DNA of 54,153 nucleotides, taken from contig JAIKWL010000021.1 in the NCBI GenBank assembly GCA_024684815.1, positions 1 through 54,153 on the forward strand, read 5' to 3'. Position 1 is the stretch's first letter. Each line of letters begins with the position of its first letter. This document shows, one piece after another, positions 33,116 to 41,650 of the stretch. The position numbers were made by a program, and so were the translations under genes. The stretch comes from Saccharofermentans sp. (GTDB lineage Bacteria > Bacillota > Clostridia > Saccharofermentanales > Saccharofermentanaceae). The notes under the pieces were generated by a model, which was given only the letters and a program-made list of their open reading frames with translations, did not search any database and had not been told where the DNA came from.

Positions 33116-34567
33116 ATGGCGTTGTGGAATTCCAGACCGCTCAATGGCGCAGGATCTGATCCGTTCGGAAGAAAGACGGATAACAAAGGGAAAGAAAGGC
33201 TGTCTGCCGAATCAGTAAAATGTCCCTCATGCGGTTCTAACATTTATTACCAGCCGGAACTCCAGGCAATGATGTGCCGCAATTGCGGAAATATATACTC
33301 ACCTGACAATCTTGAGCCGAGAGGTTCTCTAGGCGTAAGCAAAGAACGTGATTATCTGGGAGACAGTGATATATCCGAAGATGATAAGAAACGTCACGAG
33401 ATCGTATGTAACAGCTGCGGCGCGGAAGTCATAGCCGATGAAAATACCATTTCGACGTTGTGTCCGTTCTGCGGCTCACCGGCTCTCATTACAAGAAGAA
33501 TGACACGTGAATTCAAGCCTGATTATATAGTTCCTTTTAAGATAGACAAGGCCGGTGCCGAAAGAAGATTAAATGAATGGTTATCGAGCAGGAAATATAC
33601 TCCGGCAGGATTCAGATCTAAAAGAAGGATGAAGAATCTGACGGCAATCTATGTTCCTTTCTGGCTTTTGGATTGTGTGGTGCAATCTGATATGTCAGGT
33701 ACCGGTAAGATCATAAACGGAACTGTAAAGAAAATATATGAAGTTAATTCAACGATAAAGTACTATGTAAAAGGTGTCCCTTTTGACACCTCATTGAAGA
33801 TAGCCAACAAACTGATGCAGGCTATTGAGCCTTTTGATTACAGTGAGATGGTCAGGTTCGAGAGTGAATACCTTCAGGGATTCTATGCCGAAAAGTATGA
33901 CCAGCGTCCTACCGAGATGACAGACAGGATCATGAGAAGACTGGATAAGTTTTCGAAAAATGAGACTGACCTGGTAGCCCGGAAATACGATGAATACGAA
34001 GTCAGACCCGAGAAGGATTTCACCATTATAAATGATGTCAGCATCAAATATTGCCTGCTTCCTGTCTGGCTCATGACCATAGAATATGAAGGCAGACAAT
34101 ATCAGCTTGCCGTAAACGGTCAGACCGGTGAAGCCGGCGGGTTTGTGCCGACGACGAGTGCTGCTGATAAGCTCAGCCGTATTGCAAGATTTACAAGCGG
34201 CAGATGGATAAAGATACCTGTGTTCCTGATGCTTTTGTTTGCCGTGTCCTTGTTCATGCTCACGTTATCACTTGAAATCGGCCCCGGAAAAACTATCCTC
34301 ATCAAGGCCCTGACAGCAGGCGAGATCTCGATAATTGTTTTGCTCATAGCACTGCTTGTGACACACATAGTAACTAAATGTCTGTCAAAAAAGATACGTG
34401 ATACTTCTGATGAACTCAACGATTACGATGAGGATCCCGGACTGGATTCATATTTCGATTCCACACGTCATTCCGACCTAAAGATAAGTGAGATTCCGCT
34501 CCGGTATGTCACCTTAATGACTGACAGCGAGGGCAGGGTTATCGGAGAACATTCCATAGAAATATAA
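33116..34567 (+). CDS. Zinc-ribbon protein with C-terminal membrane helices
   Basis: The 483-residue protein has two zinc ribbons. The first has C36, C39, C54 and C57 (VKCPSCGS, MMCRNCGN); the second has VCNSCGAEV and LCPFCGSPAL near 98-122. A conserved region follows (REFKPDYIVPFKIDKAGAE, AIYVPFWLLDC, LPVWLMTIEYEGRQYQLAVNGQTGE). Two membrane segments lie at about 365-390 and 400-425. This plan is common in Clostridia and is often mislabelled as helicase or TFIIB; it has neither activity. Function is unknown. It is the last gene of the coaW group, 11 bases after hemZ. Confidence 0.75.
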   Translation: MALWNSRPLNGAGSDPFGRKTDNKGKERLSAESVKCPSCGSNIYYQPELQAMMCRNCGNIYSPDNLEPRGSLGVSKERDYLGDSDISEDDKKRHEIVCNSCGAEVIADENTISTLCPFCGSPALITRRMTREFKPDYIVPFKIDKAGAERRLNEWLSSRKYTPAGFRSKRRMKNLTAIYVPFWLLDCVVQSDMSGTGKIINGTVKKIYEVNSTIKYYVKGVPFDTSLKIANKLMQAIEPFDYSEMVRFESEYLQGFYAEKYDQRPTEMTDRIMRRLDKFSKNETDLVARKYDEYEVRPEKDFTIINDVSIKYCLLPVWLMTIEYEGRQYQLAVNGQTGEAGGFVPTTSAADKLSRIARFTSGRWIKIPVFLMLLFAVSLFMLTLSLEIGPGKTILIKALTAGEISIIVLLIALLVTHIVTKCLSKKIRDTSDELNDYDEDPGLDSYFDSTRHSDLKISEIPLRYVTLMTDSEGRVIGEHSIEI

Positions 34568-34607
34568 AAGTTGCCTCTTTTGTGACGGTTCACATTGAGA
34601 CAACTTT
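34565..34607 (-). terminator. Terminator after tRNA-Pro, usable on both strands
   Basis: AAAGTTGCCTC (34567-34577) pairs with GAGACAACTTT (34597-34607), with a nested GTGA/TCAC hairpin. On the minus strand TTTTATATTT follows, fitting a tRNA terminator. The arms share TTGTCTCA with three other terminators in the window. Confidence 0.8.
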
Positions 34608-34616
34608 CTGATCTGA

Positions 34617-34692
34617 TGGTCGAGGTGACAGGATTCGAACCTGCGACCCCATGCTCCCAAAGCACGTACGCTACCAACTGCGCTACACCTCG
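34617..34692 (-). tRNA. tRNA-Pro (anticodon UGG)
   Basis: Read on the minus strand the 76-base gene starts CGAGGTG and ends CACCTCGACCA, a perfect 7-bp acceptor stem with encoded CCA. The anticodon loop is TTTGGGA, giving UGG for proline. The T arm has GGTTCGAATCC. It stands alone between a plus-strand protein gene and a minus-strand gene. Confidence 0.97.
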
Positions 34693-34737
34693 ATACTTAC
34701 GGCGGATATTATATATGTTTTGTGTTTCAACTGCAAA

Positions 34738-34768
34738 TAAATATCCCGCACCGGATGATGCGGGATAT
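34738..34768 (-). terminator. Terminator of the DUF4870-like gene
   Basis: ATATCCCGCA (34741-34750) and TGCGGGATAT (34759-34768) form a 10-bp stem; on the minus strand TTATTT follows. Confidence 0.75.
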
Positions 34769-34791
34769 CAGATCTATTCAGTATCCTTGAA

Positions 34792-35148
34792 TTACTTAAG
34801 AATCTTGAACTTGCTGCCGATAAGAGGAATTGTGTAATACTGTGTCTTAGCTGCTGCAATGATACCCATGATTGCGAATACACAGCAAGCTACACCGACA
34901 ACGCCCTCAATGATCCAGCCTACAACAGGGATCCAGCAAATAGCTGTAGCGATACCGCAAACGATGGAGAGGAGGATTCCGTTGTTAACATGACTTCTTA
35001 CGAAAGGAGATGTCTTCTCAGGTGAGATCAAGAGACCTAAAAGCCAAAGAAGTCCGATATAAGCAAGGATTGAGAACAACTTTGCGTTAGAAGGAAGCTG
35101 CTCTGTGTAAGGACCGCCCTGAGGCTGAGTGTTTTGATTGTCTGCCAT
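34792..35148 (-). CDS. DUF4870-like small membrane protein
   Basis: The 118-residue protein has a Gln/Pro-rich cytoplasmic start, then three membrane segments. SILAYIGLLWLLGLLISPEKTSPFVRSHVNNGILLSI is the DUF4870 pattern, a family of small membrane proteins sometimes joined to Tic20-like proteins. Function is unknown. The ATG follows AAAGGAGC. Its promoter must share the 63-base AT-rich gap with the divergent methyltransferase gene. Confidence 0.8.
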   Translation of the reverse strand: MADNQNTQPQGGPYTEQLPSNAKLFSILAYIGLLWLLGLLISPEKTSPFVRSHVNNGILLSIVCGIATAICWIPVVGWIIEGVVGVACCVFAIMGIIAAAKTQYYTIPLIGSKFKILK

Positions 35149-35211
35149 AGTAAATGCTCCTTTATAATTGAGATAAGGTTATAATAGCATAAAAAATCAG
35201 TATGAGGGCAA

Positions 35212-35934
35212 GTGAATTTGATAAAAGTTACAAGTTATAAGAGCAGCAGTGATTTTACGTATGGTCTCGGAGCAACCGTGGCAATGGAATATCTCCTGAA
35301 AAAAAGGGACGCGGTCAGCGCGGTTATACTGCATCCGGGATTCAGGTCGGAAGATACGATGAAAAAGATCAGAGACATCTGCGGCAGAGATATTCCGGTC
35401 TCGACTGAAGAAAAACCTTTCAATATCCTTTCAAAGAAGGATAACTGTTTTGTTATCTGCGTAATAGAGAAGAAGGAATGCCGGATCAGGGACGGCAACC
35501 ATATGGTGCTCGTCAATCCTTCGAACTGCGGCAACCTGGGAACGATAGTAAGGAGCTGTCTTGGATTCGGAGTTGAGGATATCGCGATAGTGGGGAAGAC
35601 GTCGGCAGATCCGTTTGATCCTAAGACCATAAGAGCTTCAATGGGTGCATGTGCGAGTGTAAGGATCGAGGTTTTCGATGTATTTAGGGATTATGCTGAC
35701 AGATTTCCTTCCAACAATCTCTATCCGTTTATGCTGGACGGAAGTACAAAACTTCAGGAAACATCGATAAATAAGCCGTTTTCACTCATTATGGGCAACG
35801 AGGCAACCGGACTTGATCCGTCATTTAAAGATGTTGGCCGGCCCATCAGGATAGAGCATTCAGGCAATATTGACAGTCTCAATATAACAATTGCCGCAAG
35901 TATAGGGCTTTATGAAGCAACAAAGTCTTGCTAA
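35212..35934 (+). CDS. SpoU/TrmH-family RNA methyltransferase
   Basis: The 240-residue SPOUT methyltransferase places a 2'-O-methyl group on rRNA or tRNA. Motif 1 is NPSNCGNLGTIVRSCLGFG, motif 2 SLIMGNEATGL and motif 3 SLNITIAASIGLYE, the regions that build the trefoil knot and bind S-adenosylmethionine. The N-terminal part is short and the target RNA cannot be told. The start is GTG after GAGGG. TATAAT boxes at 35163-35168 and 35180-35185 could serve as -10. Confidence 0.9.
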   Translation: MNLIKVTSYKSSSDFTYGLGATVAMEYLLKKRDAVSAVILHPGFRSEDTMKKIRDICGRDIPVSTEEKPFNILSKKDNCFVICVIEKKECRIRDGNHMVLVNPSNCGNLGTIVRSCLGFGVEDIAIVGKTSADPFDPKTIRASMGACASVRIEVFDVFRDYADRFPSNNLYPFMLDGSTKLQETSINKPFSLIMGNEATGLDPSFKDVGRPIRIEHSGNIDSLNITIAASIGLYEATKSC

Positions 35935-35956
35935 TAAAATACAATCGTGATACAAT
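35928..35956 (+). promoter_or_regulatory. Promoter of rpsT
   Basis: TTGCTA (35928-35933) overlaps the methyltransferase stop; 17-base spacer; TACAAT (35951-35956). The leader of about 38 bases carries TCTTC/GAAGA. Confidence 0.65.
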
Positions 35957-36000
35957 TCTTCGGTAATTTGAAGATATAACTCTAAAAAGGAGAAAAAGAG

Positions 36001-36261
36001 ATGCCTAATATCAAATCAGCTATCAAGCGTGTAAGCGTTTCCGAGAAGAAGGCTGCTGCCAATAAGAGCAAGAAGAGTGCTATCCGCACAACTGTTAAGA
36101 AGGCAAAGGCTGATATCGCTTCCGGCGAGAATCTTGATGCTACCATCAAGTCTACACAGAAGGCATTGGACAAGGCTGCTGCTAAGGGCCACATGAGCAA
36201 GAATGCAGCTTCCAGAACAAAGTCCAGACTCGCTAAGGCTGCTAACGCTGCCAAGGCTTAA
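36001..36261 (+). CDS. rpsT: 30S ribosomal protein S20
   Basis: The 86-residue Lys- and Ala-rich helical protein has the S20 pattern: MPNIKSAIKRVSVSEKKAA at the start, and DKAAAKGHMSKNAASRTKSRLAK near the end. It binds 16S rRNA. AAAAAGGAG precedes the ATG. Confidence 0.97.
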   Translation: MPNIKSAIKRVSVSEKKAAANKSKKSAIRTTVKKAKADIASGENLDATIKSTQKALDKAAAKGHMSKNAASRTKSRLAKAANAAKA

Positions 36262-36286
36262 TTGACCGAATTAAGAGAATTATCAC

Positions 36287-36330
36287 AGCCGTCTGTCGGG
36301 TTCCCGGCGGACGGCTTTATTCTGCATTTT
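36287..36330 (+). terminator. Terminator of rpsT
   Basis: AGCCGTCTGTCGGG and CCCGGCGGACGGCT form a long stem (the innermost pairs must open for a loop), followed by TTATTCTGCATTTTTT. Confidence 0.82.
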
Positions 36331-36363
36331 TTCTTCAGGCTGATTTTCAGAGCAGATAGTGCT

Positions 36364-37653
36364 TTATTTTACTATTACGGGTATAGATTCCCATTCGGCT
36401 GCAGTATCGCGGCCGTATAGTTTCCAGCCGAGGGCAGCAGCCCTCATATCGAGTTCGAAGATCTTTTTTAAGTCAGCATTTGACGACTGTAGTTCCAGAC
36501 AGTCAGAAGGTCTGTTGATCACAGGCACCTTTGCGCATTTCCCGATGATCTTAAGACAATATTTCCCCTCACTGTTAAAACCCAGTACTCTGATATAGGG
36601 CGGCTTCTTGATATCAAGATAAGAACTGTCCTGACCTGTCATAAGACTTGCAAGGGCTCTTTGTATCCTGGAAAGCGTGTATCTCTTTGTGGATATCTTT
36701 TGCTCGAAAGATTTAAGGCAGAAGTCGTCATCAGGAATGGTATCAGGTCTTATGTCTTCAGCAAAATTTCTTATGTAGCCTGAAAGATCATCTGTCATAT
36801 AAGCGGTATCTTCCAAAGAAGATGATGAAAGGACCTTAAGCATGCATTCACGTATATACTCCACATAATCAGGAAAACAGAATATACCGGAAGAAGCGGA
36901 TGACAGCATCGTTCCGAGTGAATAGTCAGGCATGTGACCGTTGAGTTTTGCGGCGATCTGAGATTGTCTGAAACAAGGCGCTTCGGACAGTATTGCCTGC
37001 CTTAAAGCAGTGGCGCTTGCAAACTGTTCATCTAATTCCGCTTCATGATAACCGCTGCCTTCGCGGCTGATCATGGTGACATTGATCTTTCTTTTCTTAT
37101 CGAGTTTTTGTAAAGCAATGAGGTAATCCAGTGCGAGGATCGAATTCGGACCGGAGAGTGCCCGGTCAAGATCTCCTGTGATATTCCTTGATGAGGCATA
37201 ATCCTTTATGGCTTTAGCTCTGGCAAGAGGAAAGCTCATTCCGGTGGAGACATATCCGTTAAGCGTATTGTTGAATGATTCATCGTTCTCAAATGATAAT
37301 TCAGCAAGAGCTTTAAGAAGATCAGCATCTTCTGTATCTATCCCGAATGCGATGTCGGTCAGCACACCTGTTGATATGAGTTCAGCTACAGCGCCTTCTG
37401 CAAACCTTGAAGAAGGTGCACAGGCAAAACTGAAAGGAAGCTCTATTACGACATCGGCTCCACATAACAGAGCCTGTCTTGTCCGGACTGAAGGAGGACA
37501 AATGGCGGGCAGTCCGCGCTGTGTAAAGAAGCCGGACATGACCGGCATAACGATTGCACGCGGGTCATTTACGATCTCGCGGGCTTTCCTGATAAGGTAC
37601 CCGTGACCGTTATGGAATGGATTAAATTCCGCAATTATTCCTATAACCCGCAA
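36364..37653 (-). CDS. tmcAL: tRNA(Met) cytidine acetate ligase TmcAL
   Basis: The 429-residue nucleotidyltransferase uses ATP and acetate to make N4-acetylcytidine at the wobble base of elongator tRNA-Met. The motif GIIAEFNPFHNGHGYLI carries the HxGH signature, and MSGFFTQRGLPAICP, RTRQALLCGADVVIELPF and GIDTEDADLL follow as in YlbM/TmcAL. The TTG start at 37653 follows AAAGGA on the minus strand and fits the family N-terminus. The use of acetate links it to the Pta-AckA genes nearby, though only by position. Confidence 0.93.
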   Translation of the reverse strand: MRVIGIIAEFNPFHNGHGYLIRKAREIVNDPRAIVMPVMSGFFTQRGLPAICPPSVRTRQALLCGADVVIELPFSFACAPSSRFAEGAVAELISTGVLTDIAFGIDTEDADLLKALAELSFENDESFNNTLNGYVSTGMSFPLARAKAIKDYASSRNITGDLDRALSGPNSILALDYLIALQKLDKKRKINVTMISREGSGYHEAELDEQFASATALRQAILSEAPCFRQSQIAAKLNGHMPDYSLGTMLSSASSGIFCFPDYVEYIRECMLKVLSSSSLEDTAYMTDDLSGYIRNFAEDIRPDTIPDDDFCLKSFEQKISTKRYTLSRIQRALASLMTGQDSSYLDIKKPPYIRVLGFNSEGKYCLKIIGKCAKVPVINRPSDCLELQSSNADLKKIFELDMRAAALGWKLYGRDTAAEWESIPVIVK

Positions 37654-37677
37654 TTTATGTATATCCTTTGCTTTTGG

Positions 37678-37683
37678 TATAAT
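37678..37683 (+). promoter_or_regulatory. Probable -10 box upstream of 37722
   Basis: Consensus TATAAT 38 bases before the ATG at 37722; no good -35 box at the right distance. Confidence 0.45.
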
Positions 37684-37721
37684 CTGTGATTGTAAAGATT
37701 ATATTTCATAAGGCGGAGTTT

Positions 37722-39068
37722 ATGCAACGCAGGGAAATAGCGGGGATTGGCATAGGAAAGTTCCTGACAGGTGTGATAATTGCGGCACTGGTAACGGGAG
37801 CCGCCGTTTTCTATCTTTTCTATACCGGGAGATTCGGAGGCGGATCGAAGTTCAAGCTTACATCGCCTGCGCGTGTCGGTTATGAATACAGCCATCTGGC
37901 TGCAGATAACAATATCGTAAGTGACTATCTTTTTTCCAGATCGAAAAGACTCATAGTCGAAAAAGGCGGTGACGGGGTGCTTGCTGCCTCTTCCTACACG
38001 ATCGCCGGACGTCTTGTGACTCAGGAGGCGACATCTTCAGATGTCTACGGATTATCTGATCAGGCATTGCTGCTCAAATGTTATGTAAGAGCCGGAGACA
38101 GAAAAAATGCTTCTGCCCTGGAGAAAGAGGTAATAAACCGTTTCAGGCTGCCGGATGGTTGTTATAAGGCTTTTGTCTATTCTGATGAAGCGCGTTCAAA
38201 CGAGGAGCTTATCCTGACATCAGCTTCAATAGACTGGCTTGATGCACTGATGGATTATTACATTTCATATGGTAATAACGATGATTATCATGAGATCAAG
38301 CGTATGTCAGAGATCCTTTTCGATGAAAAGGGAAGGTTAAGACCCGAGGAGATATCCGTGGCCGGATATGCCGAATCACTTTATGTCGGTCTTGATGACG
38401 CAGGAAGCTTTGAGGAGGAAAGTTCTATTGAGCAGCTCTACGGAACGATAACCGGTGATGTTGACAGTGCTGATGCTGAAAGAAATGAGATCAGACAAAA
38501 CGTTACAGGTGTTTTGCTTTCGAATATCAATCTGAGGCTGATAAGGGATCTTGAAAGTAACGGGCTTATAGCTCAGGGTGCATATGAAACTGCTGTCAAT
38601 GCCATAAAGGGCGGACTTGCCGGATCGGGATATTTTTATTATGCCTATTCGACTGCCGGCGAGATGGATTGCGGGGACTATATCTATACAGGTCAGCACA
38701 CAGGTTCGATCGATATATCCCAGCATATTAAGACAATGAAGAATCTGGCTGAGGCAGGCGAACTGGATAATGAGTCTTTTGCAGCTTTTAAGGAACAGAT
38801 CATGAACAGCGGCAGGATATATTCGGAATATGTCATCCTTACCGGCAATTTTTCCGGAGGGGAAGCTCAGGGTGCTTATTCTGACGGACTGATGCTGGCA
38901 TATTATATGGGTGACAGGGATCTTTACAGCATGCTTTCGGATACACTCGGCAGAAGAGTTGCCACCAAGTCCACAAGCCCTGCTCTTTATATGATCTTCA
39001 GGGAAGAAAATGACAGATATGTTTTCTATGCAAGAGAGAATTTTGCAGCCCGCCTGGCGACCTCATAA
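37722..39068 (+). CDS. Membrane-anchored protein, possible (alpha/alpha)6 glycosidase fold
   Basis: The 448-residue protein has one N-terminal membrane helix (FLTGVIIAALVTGAAVFYLFY) and an outside domain of about 400 residues. YTIAGRLVTQEATSSDVYGLSDQALLLKCYVRAGD and later RLPDGCYKAFV, ASIDWLDALMDYYI suggest the helix-hairpin pattern of GH8-like (alpha/alpha)6 barrels, with E in TQEATSS as possible acid. The match is by eye only and may be wrong. I chose the ATG at 37722 (GGCGGAG upstream) over the GTG at 37686. Its place between tmcAL and pta says nothing of its role. Confidence 0.6.
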   Translation: MQRREIAGIGIGKFLTGVIIAALVTGAAVFYLFYTGRFGGGSKFKLTSPARVGYEYSHLAADNNIVSDYLFSRSKRLIVEKGGDGVLAASSYTIAGRLVTQEATSSDVYGLSDQALLLKCYVRAGDRKNASALEKEVINRFRLPDGCYKAFVYSDEARSNEELILTSASIDWLDALMDYYISYGNNDDYHEIKRMSEILFDEKGRLRPEEISVAGYAESLYVGLDDAGSFEEESSIEQLYGTITGDVDSADAERNEIRQNVTGVLLSNINLRLIRDLESNGLIAQGAYETAVNAIKGGLAGSGYFYYAYSTAGEMDCGDYIYTGQHTGSIDISQHIKTMKNLAEAGELDNESFAAFKEQIMNSGRIYSEYVILTGNFSGGEAQGAYSDGLMLAYYMGDRDLYSMLSDTLGRRVATKSTSPALYMIFREENDRYVFYARENFAARLATS

Positions 39069-39084
39069 AGACTTTTTTTATTAT

Positions 39085-39113
39085 TTGAAATAATATAGGT
39101 TTGCGAGTATACT
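39085..39113 (+). promoter_or_regulatory. Promoter of pta-ackA
   Basis: TTGAAA (39085-39090), 17-base spacer and TATACT (39108-39113), about 38 bases before pta. Confidence 0.8.
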
Positions 39114-39150
39114 TTTGACGACTAAAAATTCCAAAAGGAGATGAATATAT

Positions 39151-40233
39151 ATGGCATTTATTGATGACATCATGGCCAGAGCAAAAGCCGACAAGAAGAC
39201 TATCGTTCTTCCAGAGTCAATGGACAAGAGAACTTTTGAGGCTGCCGAGAAGATCCTGAAGGCAGAGATGGCTAACCTTATCATTATCGGTACACCTGAA
39301 GAGATCGCTAAGAACTCCGAAGGTTTTGATATTACAGGCGCAACGATCGTTGACCCTTTCAACGATCCCAATAAGCAGAAATATATCGACAAGTTTGTTG
39401 AGCTCCGCGGTGTTGACACCATGGTAGCTGCAGCTAAGAAGAAGGCAGAGAAGAAGGGCCTTTCAGAGGAAGAGACAAATGCTCTTATCGCTGATGCCGA
39501 GAAGAAGGGCATCACACCTGAAAAGGCAGAAGAGAAGATGAATTCCGACTACATGTACTATGCATGCCTTATGTGCAAGTGCGGTGATGCTGACGGTGCT
39601 GTATCCGGTGCCTGCCACTCAACAGGCAATACTATCCTTCCCGCTCTCCAGCTTCTCAAGACAAAGCCCGGCATTTCCTCAGTTTCCGGTTTCTTCCTTT
39701 TGGACGTTCCTAACTGTGATCTTGGTGAGCACGGACTCTTTATCTTCGCTGACTGTGCTGTTAACACAGATGTGGATTCCGCTAAGCTTGCAGAGATCGC
39801 AAAGCTCTCCGCTGAGTCCTTCGAGAAGTTCATCGGCGCTCCCGCCAAGGTTGCAATGCTCTCATATTCATCCTACGGTTCTGCAAAGCACGCTGATGTT
39901 GATAAGGTATCCAACGCAGTTAAGATCGCTAAGGAGAAGTATCCTGAACTCGTTGTTGACGGTGAGCTCCAGCTCGACGCAGCTCTTGTTGAGGAAGTAG
40001 GTCAGCTCAAAGCACCCGGTTCACCGGTTGCAGGCCACGCCAATACATTGGTATTCCCTTCACTCGAAGCAGGCAACATCGGTTACAAGCTCGTTCAGAG
40101 ACTTGCAAAGGCACCGGCTTACGGACCTGTCCTCCAGGGCCTCGCACTTCCTGTTAATGACCTCTCCAGAGGATGCAACGCTGACGACATCGTCGGTACT
40201 GTTGCCATCACTGCAGTTCAGGCACAGGGCTGA
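39151..40233 (+). CDS. pta: Phosphate acetyltransferase
   Basis: The 360-residue enzyme converts acetyl-CoA and phosphate to acetyl phosphate. It has KTIVLPESMDKRTFEAAEKIL at the start, DADGAVSGACHSTGNTILPALQLL in the middle, and the family signature FPSLEAGNIGYKLVQRLA with GPVLQGLALPVNDLSRGC at the end. It is about 25 residues longer than common Pta, in part because of a Lys/Glu-rich helical segment around residues 90-130 (AEKKGLSEEETNALIADAEK). AAAGGAGATG precedes the ATG. ackA follows after 37 bases. Confidence 0.96.
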   Translation: MAFIDDIMARAKADKKTIVLPESMDKRTFEAAEKILKAEMANLIIIGTPEEIAKNSEGFDITGATIVDPFNDPNKQKYIDKFVELRGVDTMVAAAKKKAEKKGLSEEETNALIADAEKKGITPEKAEEKMNSDYMYYACLMCKCGDADGAVSGACHSTGNTILPALQLLKTKPGISSVSGFFLLDVPNCDLGEHGLFIFADCAVNTDVDSAKLAEIAKLSAESFEKFIGAPAKVAMLSYSSYGSAKHADVDKVSNAVKIAKEKYPELVVDGELQLDAALVEEVGQLKAPGSPVAGHANTLVFPSLEAGNIGYKLVQRLAKAPAYGPVLQGLALPVNDLSRGCNADDIVGTVAITAVQAQG

Positions 40234-40270
40234 TAAATCCAGATAAGTTTACAGACAGGAGATAAGTCTA

Positions 40271-41467
40271 ATGAAGATTTTAGTAATCAACTGCGGAAGC
40301 TCTTCCGCTAAGTTCCAGCTTTTCGACATCGACACAGGCGATGTTCTTGCTAAGGGTAATGCCGAGAGAATCGGAATCGACGGTAAGCTTACATATAAGC
40401 CTGCCGGCAAGGATGAGTTCGTTTCCACAGAACCCATGCCTGACCACAAGGTTGCTGTACGTATGATCCTCGATGCATTGGTTGATCCTGAGCACGGCGT
40501 GATCTCTGACGTTTCCGAGATCGCAGCTGTAGGTCACAGAGTACTCCACGGCGGTAAGTACTACAGTGAGTCTGTTATCGTTGATGACGATGTTAAGAGA
40601 GTCATCAGAGAGTGCTTCCCGTTAGGACCTCTGCACAACCCTGCAAACCTCATCGGTATCGAGGCTTGCGAGGATGTTCTTCCTGAGGGCACCCCTCAAG
40701 TTGCAGTATTCGATACGGCTTTCCATCAGACAATGCCCCCGAAGGCATACACATATGCTCTTCCTTATGAACTTTCCGAGAAGTATGACATCCGCCGTTA
40801 CGGTTTCCACGGAACATCCCACCGTTATGTAAGCCACAGAGTTGCTGATTTCCTCGGCAAGAAGTATGAAGATCTCAGAATCATTACATGCCACCTCGGC
40901 AACGGTTCTTCTTTCGCAGCTGTTAAGGACGGCAAGTGCCAGGATACATCTATGGGTCTTACACCTCTTGCAGGTATCTGCATGGGTACAAGAACGGGTG
41001 ACATCGATCCCGCTATCGTTCCTTTCCTCATGAAGAATGAGAGATATACGGCTGACGAGATGGACAACCTCCTCAACAAGCAGTCAGGTGTTCAGGGCGT
41101 TTCAGGCGTATCTTCCGACTTCAGAGATCTCGAGAAGGCTGCCAACGAAGGCAATGACAGAGCAAGACTTGCACTCGACATGTTCGCATATCAGGGCAAG
41201 AAGATCATCGGATCTTATGCAGCTGCTATGGGCGGCGTTGACGTTATCGTATTTACTGCAGGCATCGGCGAGAATACAGACCACATGAGAAAGGCTATGT
41301 GTGAAGGTCTTGAGTTCATGGGCGTTGAGTTCGACGATGAGGTAAATGCCGGCTTAAGAGGCAAGGAAGCTATCATCTCCAAGCCTTCTTCAAAGGTAAC
41401 AGTCTGCGTTATCCCTACAAACGAAGAGCTTGCTATCGCGCAGGAAACAGAGCGTCTCGTAAGATAA
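40271..41467 (+). CDS. ackA: Acetate kinase
   Basis: The 398-residue ASKHA-fold kinase makes ATP and acetate from acetyl phosphate. Visible motifs are [15 protein letters not shown] (usually NAGSSSLK; Cys for Ala here), [54 protein letters not shown] and [13 protein letters not shown]. Length is normal. With pta it forms the fermentative acetate branch that gives ATP to the cell. Confidence 0.97.
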   Translation: MKILVINCGSSSAKFQLFDIDTGDVLAKGNAERIGIDGKLTYKPAGKDEFVSTEPMPDHKVAVRMILDALVDPEHGVISDVSEIAAVGHRVLHGGKYYSESVIVDDDVKRVIRECFPLGPLHNPANLIGIEACEDVLPEGTPQVAVFDTAFHQTMPPKAYTYALPYELSEKYDIRRYGFHGTSHRYVSHRVADFLGKKYEDLRIITCHLGNGSSFAAVKDGKCQDTSMGLTPLAGICMGTRTGDIDPAIVPFLMKNERYTADEMDNLLNKQSGVQGVSGVSSDFRDLEKAANEGNDRARLALDMFAYQGKKIIGSYAAAMGGVDVIVFTAGIGENTDHMRKAMCEGLEFMGVEFDDEVNAGLRGKEAIISKPSSKVTVCVIPTNEELAIAQETERLVR

Positions 41468-41495
41468 TATTTCCTGACGGAATAAAATGGAATTT

Positions 41496-41540
41496 TAGGG
41501 TTGTCCCTGGGTTGATCACTCGGAGACAACCCTTATTAGT
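41496..41540 (+). terminator. Terminator of pta-ackA
   Basis: AGGGTTGTC (41496-41504) pairs with GACAACCCT (41524-41532), with extra pairs inside (CC/GG), followed by TATTAGTT. The arms belong to the recurrent hairpin family. Confidence 0.82.
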
Positions 41541-41595
41541 TGGTGTGCTGAAAACTCTTTTGTCAATGAGAAATTAAATTATCACGGACTTTTGA

Positions 41596-41601
41596 TATAA
41601 T
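41596..41601 (+). promoter_or_regulatory. Probable -10 box of the wall-binding protein gene
   Basis: Consensus TATAAT about 50 bases before the ATG, with a poor -35 region. Confidence 0.45.
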
Positions 41602-41650
41602 CTCCCTTTGTTATGTGTTTTGCTTTATGACGGAAATTGGAGGTAATTAA

